Shown here: in pieces, positions 1 to 8,381 of the stretch
Layout: each line of letters starts with the position of its first letter
Numbering within the stretch: position 1 is the stretch's first letter
Assembly (NCBI GenBank): GCA_000963575.1
Contig: CP011077.1
Coordinates: 4,216,001 to 4,280,000 of the forward strand
Source: Klebsiella michiganensis
GTDB lineage: Bacteria > Pseudomonadota > Gammaproteobacteria > Enterobacterales > Enterobacteriaceae
Direction: 5' to 3'
DNA length: 64,000 nucleotides
The notes under the pieces: generated by a model
Databases searched by the model: none
Told to the model about the DNA's origin: nothing
The model's input: the letters and a program-made list of their open reading frames with translations, nothing else
Program-made: the position numbers and the translations under genes

Positions 1-1
1 G

Positions 2-523
2 GGGCTGAACAATAACTTCACCACCGATCTGCTGCTAAACGCCCTGCTGATCGTCGGCGCGCTCCTGGGGATCTTGCTGACCGTTGTCTGCTCGCGCCGC
101 GGCTTCCTGATCGGTTCGTTTGTCTTCCTCGCCGCCTGCCTGGTGATGCTCAGCATCATTCCGGTCAGCCAGTCCGGCTGGTTAATTCTGTTCTTTGCCG
201 CTTTCACGCTGGTGATGTCGGCGGTCAGCAATCTGGTGGGCGTTTTCCCGGCCGAGAGCTTCCCGACGGAAGTGCGTTCCATGGGCGTCGGCTTTGCCAC
301 CTCCATGAGCCGCCTCGGCTCCGCCATTGGCACCGGTTTATTGCCGCTGGCCATTCTGAATTACGGCATGCAGGCCACCACCGGCATGCTGGCGCTGATC
401 CTCGTCATCGGTGCCATTGTCTCTCTCGCCTGGGCGCCAGAAACCAAAGGGCTAACCCTGGTAGATGCCGCTCACGATCCGGCCCAGCGCCACGGCAATG
501 CCGCCGCTGAACCGGCTAAATAA
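2..523 (+). CDS. MFS transporter, C-terminal part (5' end outside window)
   Basis: This is the end of a major facilitator superfamily transporter; the open frame runs off the left edge, so only about 173 residues are visible. What is seen is alternating hydrophobic helices and the loop PAESFPTEVRSMGVGF, a form of the P-E-x-x-P-T-x-x-R loop typical of sugar and metabolite:proton symporters. The tail PETKGLTL matches the conserved PETKG end of that group. It is an inner-membrane importer or exporter of unknown substrate. The Fae-like, aldo/keto reductase and aldehyde dehydrogenase genes follow on the same strand at short spacing, so it probably carries the substrate of that small pathway. No function beyond MFS can be assigned. 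Confidence 0.85.
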   Translation, partial: GLNNNFTTDLLLNALLIVGALLGILLTVVCSRRGFLIGSFVFLAACLVMLSIIPVSQSGWLILFFAAFTLVMSAVSNLVGVFPAESFPTEVRSMGVGFATSMSRLGSAIGTGLLPLAILNYGMQATTGMLALILVIGAIVSLAWAPETKGLTLVDAAHDPAQRHGNAAAEPAK

Positions 524-549
524 CGCTCACGCTTAACAGGAGAAATTTC

Positions 550-1053
550 GTGGAAATGTATATCGGAGAAGGGTTTGAAGGTAACGGCGTTAACGCCTCG
601 CACATCAACATCATGATTGGCCCACGCAGCGGCGTGGTTGGCCAGGCTTTTTCCAGCAGCCTCGCTTCACCAAGCCAGGGTCACTGCCCGTTTATGGTGG
701 TGATCAAGCCTAACGTTCCGGCCAAACCGATGACGCTGTATGTCAATAAAGCGGAAATCAGCGGCGAACTGCACGGCAATGCCACCTGGGGTGCGTCTCA
801 GGCCGCCATCGCCAAAGCGGTCACCGAAGCGCTGCTGGACGGCACGCTGCCGCCGGAAGCGGAAGACAACTGGTGCATCGTCACCGCCAACTGGGTGAAC
901 CCCGGCTGCAACGATATCGATGAGGTGTACCACAACAATTATCGCGCCTGCCGTCAGGCCATCCGCGCGGCGATGGGCAAACTGCCGCAGCGCAGCCAGA
1001 TTGCTGACGCACTGCCGCAGCTCGGCAACCCTTTCTACACCCCAAAAGCCTGA
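550..1053 (+). CDS. Formaldehyde-activating enzyme (Fae) family protein
   Basis: The 167-aa protein has the full length and the conserved blocks of the Fae family: a histidine in SHINIMIGPRSG (His18), the PSQGHCPF segment, and KPNVPAKPMTLYVNKAEI. True Fae condenses formaldehyde with tetrahydromethanopterin (H4MPT) and uses the early histidine. Enterobacteria are not known to make H4MPT, so here the substrate is probably another aldehyde or pterin; that is inference. The GTG start at 550 has AGGAGA six bases upstream; an ATG at 556 is the alternative. It lies between an MFS gene and an aldo/keto reductase (gap of 9 bp), which implies one operon for transport and oxidation or reduction of a small carbonyl compound. 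Confidence 0.85.
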   Translation: MEMYIGEGFEGNGVNASHINIMIGPRSGVVGQAFSSSLASPSQGHCPFMVVIKPNVPAKPMTLYVNKAEISGELHGNATWGASQAAIAKAVTEALLDGTLPPEAEDNWCIVTANWVNPGCNDIDEVYHNNYRACRQAIRAAMGKLPQRSQIADALPQLGNPFYTPKA

Positions 1054-1062
1054 GGAGGCGAA

Positions 1063-2106
1063 ATGGAATACGTCAATCTGGGCCACAGCGGCCTGAAAGT
1101 TTCTCGCCTGTGCCTTGGCACCATGAACATGGGCAGCAAGCAGTGGAAACCGTGGATTTTTGACGAGTCGCAAAGCGAGCCGCTGATCCGCCACGCGCTG
1201 GAGTCCGGCATCAACTTTATCGACCTGGCAGATTTCTACTCCAGCGGCGCCGGGGAAGAAGTGGTCGGCAACGTATTAAAACGCATTGCCCGCCGGGATG
1301 ATCTGGTACTCACCACCAAAGTGGGCTACCCCATTGGCACCGGATTTAACAACCAGGGCCATTCACGCAAGCACATCATGGAAAGCATCGACGGCAGCCT
1401 GAAGCGCCTCGGCACCGACTACGTCGATATCTACATGCTGCACTACTTCGATGTGAATACGCCCGTAGAGGAAACCTGGGCGGCGATGAATGACATCGTC
1501 CGCAGTGGTAAAGCGCGCTACGTCGGTGTTTCAACCATGTACACCTGGCAACTGGCAAAAATTCTTTGGTGCTGCGAGCGCTATGGTTACGCAAAACCAA
1601 TCAACATGCAGCTGCAGCTGAACTGCGCCTACCGCGAAGAAGAGCGGGAAATGATCCCCTTCTGCCGCGACCAGGGGCTTGGGGTTTCAGTCTTCAGCCC
1701 GCTCGCTCGTGGCCTGCTGAGCTGCGACTTTAACTCCGTGCGCAACCAGACCGACTTCTTCACTCAGGAGATGTATGCGGACCTTACTTCCCGCAACGTC
1801 GCCCAGTCCGTCAGCCATGTAGCTCAGCTGCGCGGCCTGCCTCCGGCGCAAATTGCTCAGGCGTGGGTACTGAACCACCCCGGCGTGGACTGCATGCTGG
1901 TTGGCGCGGATTCCGTGCAGCAAATTGACAGCGCAGTTGCCGCACTCAGCACGGCGCTTGATGAAGATGAACGCTACGAACTGGAGCGCAACTACACGCC
2001 GTGCGACGTCATCAACGACTACACGGCAGGCAAACGCATCGCACGAGAAGGCCGTGCCGCACGCGGCCTGTTTATCGACAACGTAACCACAAGGAATATC
2101 GCATGA
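1063..2106 (+). CDS. Aldo/keto reductase
   Basis: The 347-aa protein is a complete NADPH-dependent aldo/keto reductase with a TIM barrel. The catalytic tetrad can be read in order: Asp and Tyr in FIDLADFYSSGAGEE, Lys in VLTTKVGY, and His in DIYMLHYFD. The start has TGAGGAGG immediately upstream, and the stop overlaps the next gene as ATGA, so translation is probably coupled. It resembles the YajO/Tas-like branch, but its substrate is unknown. In the cluster it would reduce the carbonyl product handled by the Fae homologue, or oxidise an alcohol before the dehydrogenase acts. Confidence 0.9.
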   Translation: MEYVNLGHSGLKVSRLCLGTMNMGSKQWKPWIFDESQSEPLIRHALESGINFIDLADFYSSGAGEEVVGNVLKRIARRDDLVLTTKVGYPIGTGFNNQGHSRKHIMESIDGSLKRLGTDYVDIYMLHYFDVNTPVEETWAAMNDIVRSGKARYVGVSTMYTWQLAKILWCCERYGYAKPINMQLQLNCAYREEEREMIPFCRDQGLGVSVFSPLARGLLSCDFNSVRNQTDFFTQEMYADLTSRNVAQSVSHVAQLRGLPPAQIAQAWVLNHPGVDCMLVGADSVQQIDSAVAALSTALDEDERYELERNYTPCDVINDYTAGKRIAREGRAARGLFIDNVTTRNIA

Positions 2107-3548
2107 GCAGTTTTGACGCACTGGTCCGCACCGGCTGGTACTGCAACGGTGAATGGCGGGATGCCAACGAGCGCTACGCCGTATTAAATCCGGCAACCGA
2201 TGAAGTCGTTGCTCAGGTAGCAAACGCCGGAACAAAAGAGACAGAAGCGGCCATAGCCGCCGCGCACGCCGCCCTGCCCGCCTGGCGAGCATTAACCGCC
2301 AAAGCCCGTTCGCAGATCCTCCAGCGCTGGTTCGCGCTGATCGTCGAGCACCAGGCCGAACTGGCGGAATTGATGGTCACCGAACAGGGCAAAGTACTGG
2401 CGGAAGCCAAAGGCGAAGTGGCCTACGCCGCAAGCTTTATCGAATGGTTTGCTGAAGAAGCTAAACGTGCCAACGGCAAAACGATCCCTTCCCCGAAAGT
2501 CGGCAACCAAATTCTCACCTTCAAGGAGCCGGTTGGCGTGGTAGCGGCCATCACCCCGTGGAACTTCCCGCTGGCGATGCTGACCCGCAAACTCGGCCCT
2601 GCGCTGGCGGCCGGCTGCACTGCCGTGATTAAACCGGCGAATGAAACGCCGCTTTCGGCCTTCGCGCTTATCGTGCTCGCCGAGCAGGCAGGCGTTCCGG
2701 CTGGGGTGATTAACGCCGTCACCGGCGACACAGTGGCAATCGGCAGCACGCTGATGGCAAGCCCAACGGTACGCAAAATTTCCTTCACCGGCTCCACGCC
2801 AACCGGCAAGTTACTGATGCGTCAGGCGGCGGATACCGTGAAAAAACTGTCGCTGGAGCTGGGCGGTAACGCGCCGTTTATCGTCTTTGACGATGCGGAT
2901 ATTGACGCCGCCGTGGAAGGGGCGATGGCCGCCAAATTCCGCAACAGCGGGCAAACCTGCGTCTGCGTTAACCGCTTCTACGTCCAAGACGGCGTGTATG
3001 AGCAGTTTGTCGAGAAACTCGCCGCCGCCGCAAGGGCGCTGAAGGTTGCCCCAGGCATGACGCCGGGTGCCCAGCAGGGGCCGCTGATTCACCAGAAAGC
3101 GGTTGAGAAAGTGGAAGCCCATGTAAAAGACGCCCTTGAGCACGGCGCGCGCCTGCTGTGCGGCGGCGAGCGTCACGCCCTCGGCGCATCGTTCTACCAG
3201 CCTACCGTGCTGGCCGACGCCACCGAATCCATGCTGCTGGCCCGCGAGGAAACCTTCGGCCCGCTGGCGGCCTGTTTCCGCTTCAGCGGCGAGCTGGAGG
3301 CGATTGAACGCGCCAACTCTACGCCGTTTGGCCTGGCGGCCTACCTCTACACTCGAGACCTGGCCCGGGCTTTCCGCGTCACCCAGCAGTTGGAAAGCGG
3401 TATGGTTGGCGTTAACGAAGGCATCATCTCCACGGAAGTGGCACCTTTCGGCGGCGTGAAGGAGTCCGGCCTCGGCCGCGAAGGCTCCGACTGCGGGCTG
3501 GAAGAGTACCTGGAAACCAAGTATGTGAATCTGGGTGGGTTGCTGTAA
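2103..3548 (+). CDS. NAD(P)-dependent aldehyde dehydrogenase, succinate-semialdehyde dehydrogenase-like
   Basis: The 481-aa protein is a full-length class I aldehyde dehydrogenase. The general-base glutamate is in LELGGNAPFIVFDDAD and the nucleophilic cysteine in NSGQTCVCVNRFYV, with ITPWNFPLAM and FTGSTPTGK as the usual nucleotide-binding segments. The spacing and the tail FGGVKESGLGREG are those of the GabD (succinate-semialdehyde dehydrogenase) group. I chose the ATG at 2103 because AAGGA lies seven bases upstream and it overlaps the aldo/keto reductase stop; a frame reading further upstream lies inside that gene. It probably oxidises the aldehyde formed by the cluster to an acid. It is not necessarily the housekeeping GabD. 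Confidence 0.9.
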   Translation: MSSFDALVRTGWYCNGEWRDANERYAVLNPATDEVVAQVANAGTKETEAAIAAAHAALPAWRALTAKARSQILQRWFALIVEHQAELAELMVTEQGKVLAEAKGEVAYAASFIEWFAEEAKRANGKTIPSPKVGNQILTFKEPVGVVAAITPWNFPLAMLTRKLGPALAAGCTAVIKPANETPLSAFALIVLAEQAGVPAGVINAVTGDTVAIGSTLMASPTVRKISFTGSTPTGKLLMRQAADTVKKLSLELGGNAPFIVFDDADIDAAVEGAMAAKFRNSGQTCVCVNRFYVQDGVYEQFVEKLAAAARALKVAPGMTPGAQQGPLIHQKAVEKVEAHVKDALEHGARLLCGGERHALGASFYQPTVLADATESMLLAREETFGPLAACFRFSGELEAIERANSTPFGLAAYLYTRDLARAFRVTQQLESGMVGVNEGIISTEVAPFGGVKESGLGREGSDCGLEEYLETKYVNLGGLL

Positions 3549-3597
3549 CAGCGAAGCCGGTTTGAGTTGGATCGGCTATCGTTCCGTTCCGCAGGAA

Positions 3598-3794
3598 CGC
3601 CCCTCACCCCGGCCCTCTCCCCAAGGTGGAGAGGGGGAAAATAGTGCAGTGGAATTTATTTATTCCCTCTCCCTTTCAGGGAAAGGGTTAGGGTGAAGGT
3701 CATCCCCCCAAATGGGAGAGAGGGGGAAATCGTGCACTGGAATTTATTTATCCCCTCTCCCTTCCAGGGAGAGGGCTTGGGTGAAGGTCATCCC
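3598..3794. repeat. Cluster of enterobacterial intergenic repeats
   Basis: The 260 bp between two convergent genes consist of GC-rich palindromic units built on CCCTCACCCCGGCCCTCTCC and GGGAGAGGG. Two 63-bp near-identical direct copies sit at 3644-3706 and 3732-3794; each begins GTGCA(G/C)TGGAATTTATTTA and ends GAAGGTCATCCC. The same core recurs at 19604-19712. The units can fold into hairpins and may help terminate the convergent transcripts from either side. This is a known type of dispersed chromosomal repeat in Enterobacteriaceae; the copies here have no gene content. Confidence 0.75.
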
Positions 3795-3807
3795 TACAGC
3801 AAGAGCA

Positions 3808-4935
3808 TTACCCTCGCCGATACCCCCGCCCCACGAGCACCACCCCCACGGCACAAACCACCAACGTGATCCCCAACTGCTGACCCCAGCCGGATACCAT
3901 CAGCCCAATGCCTATCAGTAAATAGTAAGCAAAGCCGAACAGCGCCCCGGCCGTACCCCGGCAATCAGCATAGGCACTAAGCGCGGTGCCGAGCACCACC
4001 GGAATCGCCATTGAAAACGCAATCATGACCAAAAACATCGGGGCTAAAAACCAGAGGCTGTGCATCAGTAACCCGGCGCTAACGCTGCCCGCCAGCCCTA
4101 TGACACTCGCCACATTCAGCAATATTTTAGCGCTCAGCCCCCGTTTCATCAGGACATGATTAAGCTGCGCCCCCGCCAAAGAACCGAGCGCCAGCCCGCC
4201 GCCAGTCAGGCCAAAAGCGGCGGGGCTAAAGCCTAAGGATTGAAACAGAAATGGCCCCTGGCTGTAGTAGCTAAACAGGCTGATATTGAACAGCGCCACC
4301 AGTCCGATTGCTCGCCAGATCTGCATGTCCCGCAGCAGACGCCTCATCACCGCGACAAACCCTTGCCGGGCGTTCAGCGGCGGCCTTGTTTCCTCAAGCT
4401 GCCACGCACTCCAGGCCAGCAGAGCAATAGCCAAACCTGCCAGCAGGTAAAATACGCCTTCGAAACCTGCGGCGGAGACAATCACCCCGCCCAGCCAAAG
4501 GCCCAGCGCCGGGCTCACCGCCAGCGCTATACCCATAAAGGAAAATATTCGCGCCAGCTCACTGCCGTTAAAACGATCGCGCAGCACCGTTTGGGTGACT
4601 ACCGATCCCGTGGCCGCACCAAAAGCCGCCAGCATACGTGCCGCCAATAGCAGCATAAAATGCGATGCCGTGAGCGCCGCAAACGCACCTCCCGCATAGC
4701 AAAGCAGCCCCAGCAGCAGCGCCGGTTTACGACCTAAAAGATCGCAAATCCTTCCCCAAAAAAGCACCCCGGCGGCAAAGCCCAAAAAGTACAGCGAGAG
4801 CGTCCAGCCCGCGTCCTGGGGGGTTACAGAAAAATGCCGGGCGATATCGGTCAGCGCCGGACTATAAAGAGTTTCCACCATCTGCGGAAACATCAGCAGC
4901 GCCGTTAATAGCGCCATGTCACGAGGTATGTTCAC
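3808..4935 (-). CDS. MFS transporter (drug-resistance, DHA1/Bcr-like)
   Basis: The 375-aa protein is a 12-helix major facilitator. Motif A is visible in the first half as FWGRICDLLGRKPALL, and helix 5 has the glycine/proline-rich GIALAVSPALGLWLGG characteristic of drug:proton antiporters. The GTG start is supported by GGAGG seven bases upstream. It is transcribed away from an AraC-type regulator with only 93 bp between the two starts, so that regulator probably controls it. The substrate is unknown; the family exports dyes, antibiotics or metabolites. The protein is slightly shorter than Bcr (about 396 aa) but looks intact. Confidence 0.85.
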   Translation of the reverse strand: MNIPRDMALLTALLMFPQMVETLYSPALTDIARHFSVTPQDAGWTLSLYFLGFAAGVLFWGRICDLLGRKPALLLGLLCYAGGAFAALTASHFMLLLAARMLAAFGAATGSVVTQTVLRDRFNGSELARIFSFMGIALAVSPALGLWLGGVIVSAAGFEGVFYLLAGLAIALLAWSAWQLEETRPPLNARQGFVAVMRRLLRDMQIWRAIGLVALFNISLFSYYSQGPFLFQSLGFSPAAFGLTGGGLALGSLAGAQLNHVLMKRGLSAKILLNVASVIGLAGSVSAGLLMHSLWFLAPMFLVMIAFSMAIPVVLGTALSAYADCRGTAGALFGFAYYLLIGIGLMVSGWGQQLGITLVVCAVGVVLVGRGYRRG

Positions 4936-5028
4936 CTGACGACCTCCTTAGAAAGAGGCGCCATTGTAGGCAAATGGCAAATGCTCCATTATAAACATCA
5001 TGACATTTAATATCGGAAATCAGACATC

Positions 5029-5802
5029 ATGAGCTGGCTAAGTGCGGATGCAGAATTTAACCCTGACACGCTGAATAACAGCGTGATTGGCGTGCAGGCT
5101 GAACTTGGAGATCATGATTCCGGGCTGCATCGGCACCGTATGGGGCAACTGCTGTTTACCCGGGAAGGCTGCGTGAAGCTCACCCTGGATGAAGGCCGGA
5201 TGCTCTCTTTACTGCCCCCGGGCAAAGTCGCCTGGCTCCCCGGCGGCGTAAGCCATCGGGCAGAAATGAAAAGTAGCGTAGCCTACCGCTCAATCTGGTT
5301 CGACACAAAACGCTACCCCACGCTGCCCACCGACGCACAAGTGCTCAACGTCACGCCATTGCTCAATGAGCTACTGGAAAGGATTTCGGCCAGCCCCTGG
5401 GAAACTGACTGGGAACATGGCCCGGCCACGCACATGGCCGCCCTTTGCGTGGCGGAACTGCACGCCGCGAGGGAAGAGCCGATGACGCTGCGCTTCCCGC
5501 TGGATAAACGGCTGCGCCACCTGAGGGGTGACACGCTGCCGCTGCCGCTCAACGAACTGGCCGCTGTGAGCGGCGCAAGTGAGCGTACCATTGGGCGTAT
5601 TTTCCGCCGGGAAACCGGCCTGTCCTACCAGCAATGGCGGCAGCAGTGGCGTTTAATGAAGGCGGTGGAAATGCTGGCAAGCCACAGGCGACTCACCGAT
5701 GTTGCGGGGGAACTCGGTTTTTCTAGCGACAGCGCCTTTATCTACTTTTACCGCAGCATGACCGGCCAGACACCGGGCATGCTGACGGCGAAACAGGCTT
5801 AA
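5029..5802 (+). CDS. AraC family transcriptional regulator
   Basis: The 257-aa protein has an N-terminal cupin-like sensor domain (about residues 20-100, with HRHRMGQLLFTREG and PPGKVAWLPGGVSH) and a C-terminal AraC-type double helix-turn-helix (about 160-255, ending DSAFIYFYRSMTGQTPGML). Such two-domain regulators without a separate dimerisation region commonly activate or repress a neighbouring efflux gene. It is divergent from the MFS gene at 3808-4935; the shared 93-bp spacer contains the repeated motif CATCATGA, a plausible but unproven half-site. Its stop overlaps the stop of the LysE gene by four bases. Confidence 0.88.
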   Translation: MSWLSADAEFNPDTLNNSVIGVQAELGDHDSGLHRHRMGQLLFTREGCVKLTLDEGRMLSLLPPGKVAWLPGGVSHRAEMKSSVAYRSIWFDTKRYPTLPTDAQVLNVTPLLNELLERISASPWETDWEHGPATHMAALCVAELHAAREEPMTLRFPLDKRLRHLRGDTLPLPLNELAAVSGASERTIGRIFRRETGLSYQQWRQQWRLMKAVEMLASHRRLTDVAGELGFSSDSAFIYFYRSMTGQTPGMLTAKQA

Positions 5803-6419
5803 CGTCGGCTACTTGCCAGCTTCGCGGCAAACAGCAGGAACACGCAGCCGGTGATGCGATCCATCCATTTTACGACCCCTGGCTTTCGGAGCACGCCGGA
5901 AGCGTAGCGCGTGGCAAGAATCAGCGTCAGGGACCACAGCGTACCGAGCGCCACATGAATGGAAACTAGCAGGAAAGTCCAGAGGATCGGGGAGTGCCCG
6001 GCGGGAATAAACTGCGGCAGGAAAGAGACGTAAAACACGCCCATTTTCGGGTTAAGCACGTTGCCTAACATTCCGCGTAAAAACCAGTTGTTGGCGCGGG
6101 TTGATTCAGCAGCAGCGAGGCTAAAACTCTCCCGAGGACGCACAAGCAACTGAATACCCAGCCAGCATAAATACGCCGCACCGCACCACTTCAGCAGGGT
6201 GTAGGCAAATTCAGAAACCGCCAACAGAGCACCCAGCCCAAAGGCAACCAGCGCGCCCCATACAAAACAGCCGACGTCGATGCCAAGCGCGGCATGAAAA
6301 GCTTTTTTGCCCCCTTCTGCGGCGGCGGTTCTCAGGATAAGCGCGGTATCAAGGCCGGGGGTAAGCGTGAGCAAGGTGGCGGCTAGCGTGAAAGCAAAAA
6401 GCGCATCAGTGACGGACAT
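5799..6419 (-). CDS. LysE/RhtB family translocator (amino acid exporter)
   Basis: The 206-aa inner-membrane protein has the LysE/RhtB layout: the first helix is followed by TPGLDTALILRTAAAEG (the family's conserved TPGP/TPGLD motif) and there are about six hydrophobic segments in all. Members export amino acids or derivatives such as homoserine lactone, threonine or leucine. The start at 6419 is chosen because GGAG lies eight bases upstream in the message; a longer frame to 6470 lacks a good site. It converges with the AraC gene. The substrate is unknown. Confidence 0.85.
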   Translation of the reverse strand: MSVTDALFAFTLAATLLTLTPGLDTALILRTAAAEGGKKAFHAALGIDVGCFVWGALVAFGLGALLAVSEFAYTLLKWCGAAYLCWLGIQLLVRPRESFSLAAAESTRANNWFLRGMLGNVLNPKMGVFYVSFLPQFIPAGHSPILWTFLLVSIHVALGTLWSLTLILATRYASGVLRKPGVVKWMDRITGCVFLLFAAKLASSRR

Positions 6420-6483
6420 TTTTCTGACTCCGAAAACGATAAATCTACTGAAATTCGGCCAAGCCGACAATGCCCTGACAGCG

Positions 6484-7122
6484 TTATTTTTCGCCGTAAA
6501 CCGTCCCCTCCATCGCCACGATAACGCCGGCAGTTCCCCTGTCGATCAGGTCAAGAAACACGGCGGCAGCGGCGGCGTTACTCCGCGTCTGACTAAAAGT
6601 CCGGTGAGCCAGAATCAGCGCCGTACTCCACGTTGCCAGCACCAGTCCCGCCGCCAGCTGGGTTTGCGGATCGTGCTTTTCAAGGCCAGCCCCGGCGGCC
6701 AGTTCATACGCCAGCACCTGGGTAAATTCATCTCGTATCTCCCGGGCTCTCGCCTTAAGCGCCGGGCTGTTCTCAATCGTCGAGACAAACCCCTGCCCGG
6801 CAACGGAGAAGGCCACCACCGGACTGTTTTGCACGACCAGGTGGTGAGCAAAGCGGCGCAGCGCTTCCAGCGGCCCGGTGTTTTTATCCCGCTGGTGCAG
6901 CGCATGGCGCAGCATCTCCAGCCCCTCTTCTTCGCGATCGAAGAACATGTCCTCTTTGCGCGGGAAGTGGTTGAACACCGTCATTCTTCCCACCTCTGCC
7001 GCCGCGGCGATTTCATCAATTGTCACCTGCTCAAACCCCTTCTCCAGAAACAGCCGGGTGGCGACGTTAGATATTTTCTGGCGGGTGGCGAGTCGGTTAA
7101 GCGTTCGGCGATCGACGGACAT
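6484..7122 (-). CDS. TetR/AcrR family transcriptional regulator
   Basis: The 212-aa protein has an N-terminal TetR helix-turn-helix at about residues 12-58, including FLEKGFEQVTIDEIAAAAEVGRMTVFNHF split over the recognition helix, and an all-helical ligand-binding C-terminal half. It is divergent from the TetA-like pump that begins at 7188. A 28-bp inverted repeat at 7152-7179 lies between them and is the obvious operator for both promoters. The expected role is repression of the pump until a substrate binds. It is not of the classical TetR(A-E) type, whose N-terminus differs, so its inducer need not be tetracycline. Confidence 0.88.
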   Translation of the reverse strand: MSVDRRTLNRLATRQKISNVATRLFLEKGFEQVTIDEIAAAAEVGRMTVFNHFPRKEDMFFDREEEGLEMLRHALHQRDKNTGPLEALRRFAHHLVVQNSPVVAFSVAGQGFVSTIENSPALKARAREIRDEFTQVLAYELAAGAGLEKHDPQTQLAAGLVLATWSTALILAHRTFSQTRSNAAAAAVFLDLIDRGTAGVIVAMEGTVYGEK

Positions 7123-7151
7123 TGACAGGATCCTGCTGAATGGATAATTAT

Positions 7152-7179
7152 GTACTGAGTATATATTGGTACTTAGTAC
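7152..7179. promoter_or_regulatory. Palindromic operator between tetR-like gene and tetA-like pump
   Basis: GTACTGAGTA (7152-7161) and TACTTAGTAC (7170-7179) are inverted repeats with one mismatch in ten and an 8-bp spacer, TATATTGG. The site ends nine bases before the pump ATG and starts 29 bp from the regulator start, so a bound dimer would block both. This size and symmetry suit a TetR-family dimer. Binding is inferred from position. Confidence 0.65.
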
Positions 7180-7187
7180 AGGTAAAC

Positions 7188-8381
7188 ATGAACAAAGCGC
7201 TGGTTGTGATTTTCTCCACCATTTGCCTGGATGCCGTCGGCATTGGCCTGGTCTTTCCCATTCTGCCGCGCCTGCTGGAAGAGGTGACGCACACCCCGGA
7301 TATCGCCCACTGGATCGGCATCATGACCGCGCTGTATGCCCTGATGCAGTTTGTTTTCGCCCCGCTGCTCGGTGCGCTGAGCGACAACTATGGCCGCCGC
7401 CCCGTGTTACTCGTTTCTCTTGTCGGGGCCGCCGTGAACTATCTGATCATGGCCTTCGCACCGCACCTGTGGATGTTGTTGCTGGGCCGCGCCATCGCCG
7501 GGCTGACCAGCGCTAACGTCTCGGTGGCAATGGCTTACATCACCGACGTCACCCCGGCAGATAAACGCGCCCGCCGCTTCGGGCTGTTTAACGCCATGTT
7601 TGGCGCCGGGTTTATCATTGGTCCGGTGCTTGGCGGCCTGCTGGGCGATTATTGGGTGCGGCTGCCGTTTATTGCGGCGGCGGTGCTAAACACCGTTAAC
7701 CTGCTGATGGCGCTATTTATGCTGCCAGAATCCCGCGAACCCACGCGCCAGCGGTTCAGTTTTGCCGTGCTTAATCCCCTGCAGCCTTTGCGCCGGATTT
7801 TCACCCTGAAAGGGCTTATCCCGATTGCGATGGTCTTTTTCATCCTGAGCGCAACCGGCGAAGTGTACGGCACCTGCTGGGCGCTCTGGGGGGCCGATAC
7901 TTTCGGCTGGAACGGGCTGTGGATTGGACTTTCTCTCGGCGCTTACGGCATCTGCCAGACGCTAACGCAGGCGCTGCTTCCCGGCCCGATAACCCGCTGG
8001 CTGGGCGAGCGCGGGGCGGTGCTTTTCGGCATCTTTAGCTCGTGTATCGCGCTGGCGATGCTGGCCTTTGTGCAAGCAGGTTGGCAGGTGTTTGTGATTA
8101 TGCCGCTCTTCGGGCTCGGCGGCGTCGGCGCCCCGGCCCTGCAGGCGTTAGCCACCCGCAGAGTGGATGAAGCGAGTCAGGGGCAGCTACAGGGGATTCT
8201 GGCTTCAGCGGTCAGCCTGGCGTCTATCATTGCCCCGCTGGGCTTCTCAAGCTTCTATTTTGTGGTGCGGGAATCCTGGCCCGGCGCAATCTGGCTGTCG
8301 GTGATTGTGGTGTACGTCATTGCCGTGCCGCTGGTGTTATTCAGCACTCGCGGCAGACAAGCCGAGCATAATCCAGCCTAG
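7188..8381 (+). CDS. TetA-like MFS efflux pump
   Basis: The 397-aa protein follows the TetA(A-G) tetracycline exporters closely in layout: CLDAVGIGLVFPILP in helix 1, motif A as GALSDNYGRRPVLL, motif C as GAGFIIGPVLGGLLG, and VDEASQGQLQGILASAVSLAS in the second half. These motifs are all shared with the Tet pumps, but the protein diverges elsewhere and the regulator beside it is not a Tet repressor. I start it at the ATG at 7188, after AGG and right behind the operator; a frame opening at 7140 would include the operator. It is probably a chromosomal drug/proton antiporter; tetracycline as substrate is possible, not shown. Confidence 0.88.
   Translation: MNKALVVIFSTICLDAVGIGLVFPILPRLLEEVTHTPDIAHWIGIMTALYALMQFVFAPLLGALSDNYGRRPVLLVSLVGAAVNYLIMAFAPHLWMLLLGRAIAGLTSANVSVAMAYITDVTPADKRARRFGLFNAMFGAGFIIGPVLGGLLGDYWVRLPFIAAAVLNTVNLLMALFMLPESREPTRQRFSFAVLNPLQPLRRIFTLKGLIPIAMVFFILSATGEVYGTCWALWGADTFGWNGLWIGLSLGAYGICQTLTQALLPGPITRWLGERGAVLFGIFSSCIALAMLAFVQAGWQVFVIMPLFGLGGVGAPALQALATRRVDEASQGQLQGILASAVSLASIIAPLGFSSFYFVVRESWPGAIWLSVIVVYVIAVPLVLFSTRGRQAEHNPA

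Noticed and set aside
3712..3921. Short frame through the repeat cluster
   Set aside because: The frame only translates the GC-rich repeat units and overlaps the MFS gene end.
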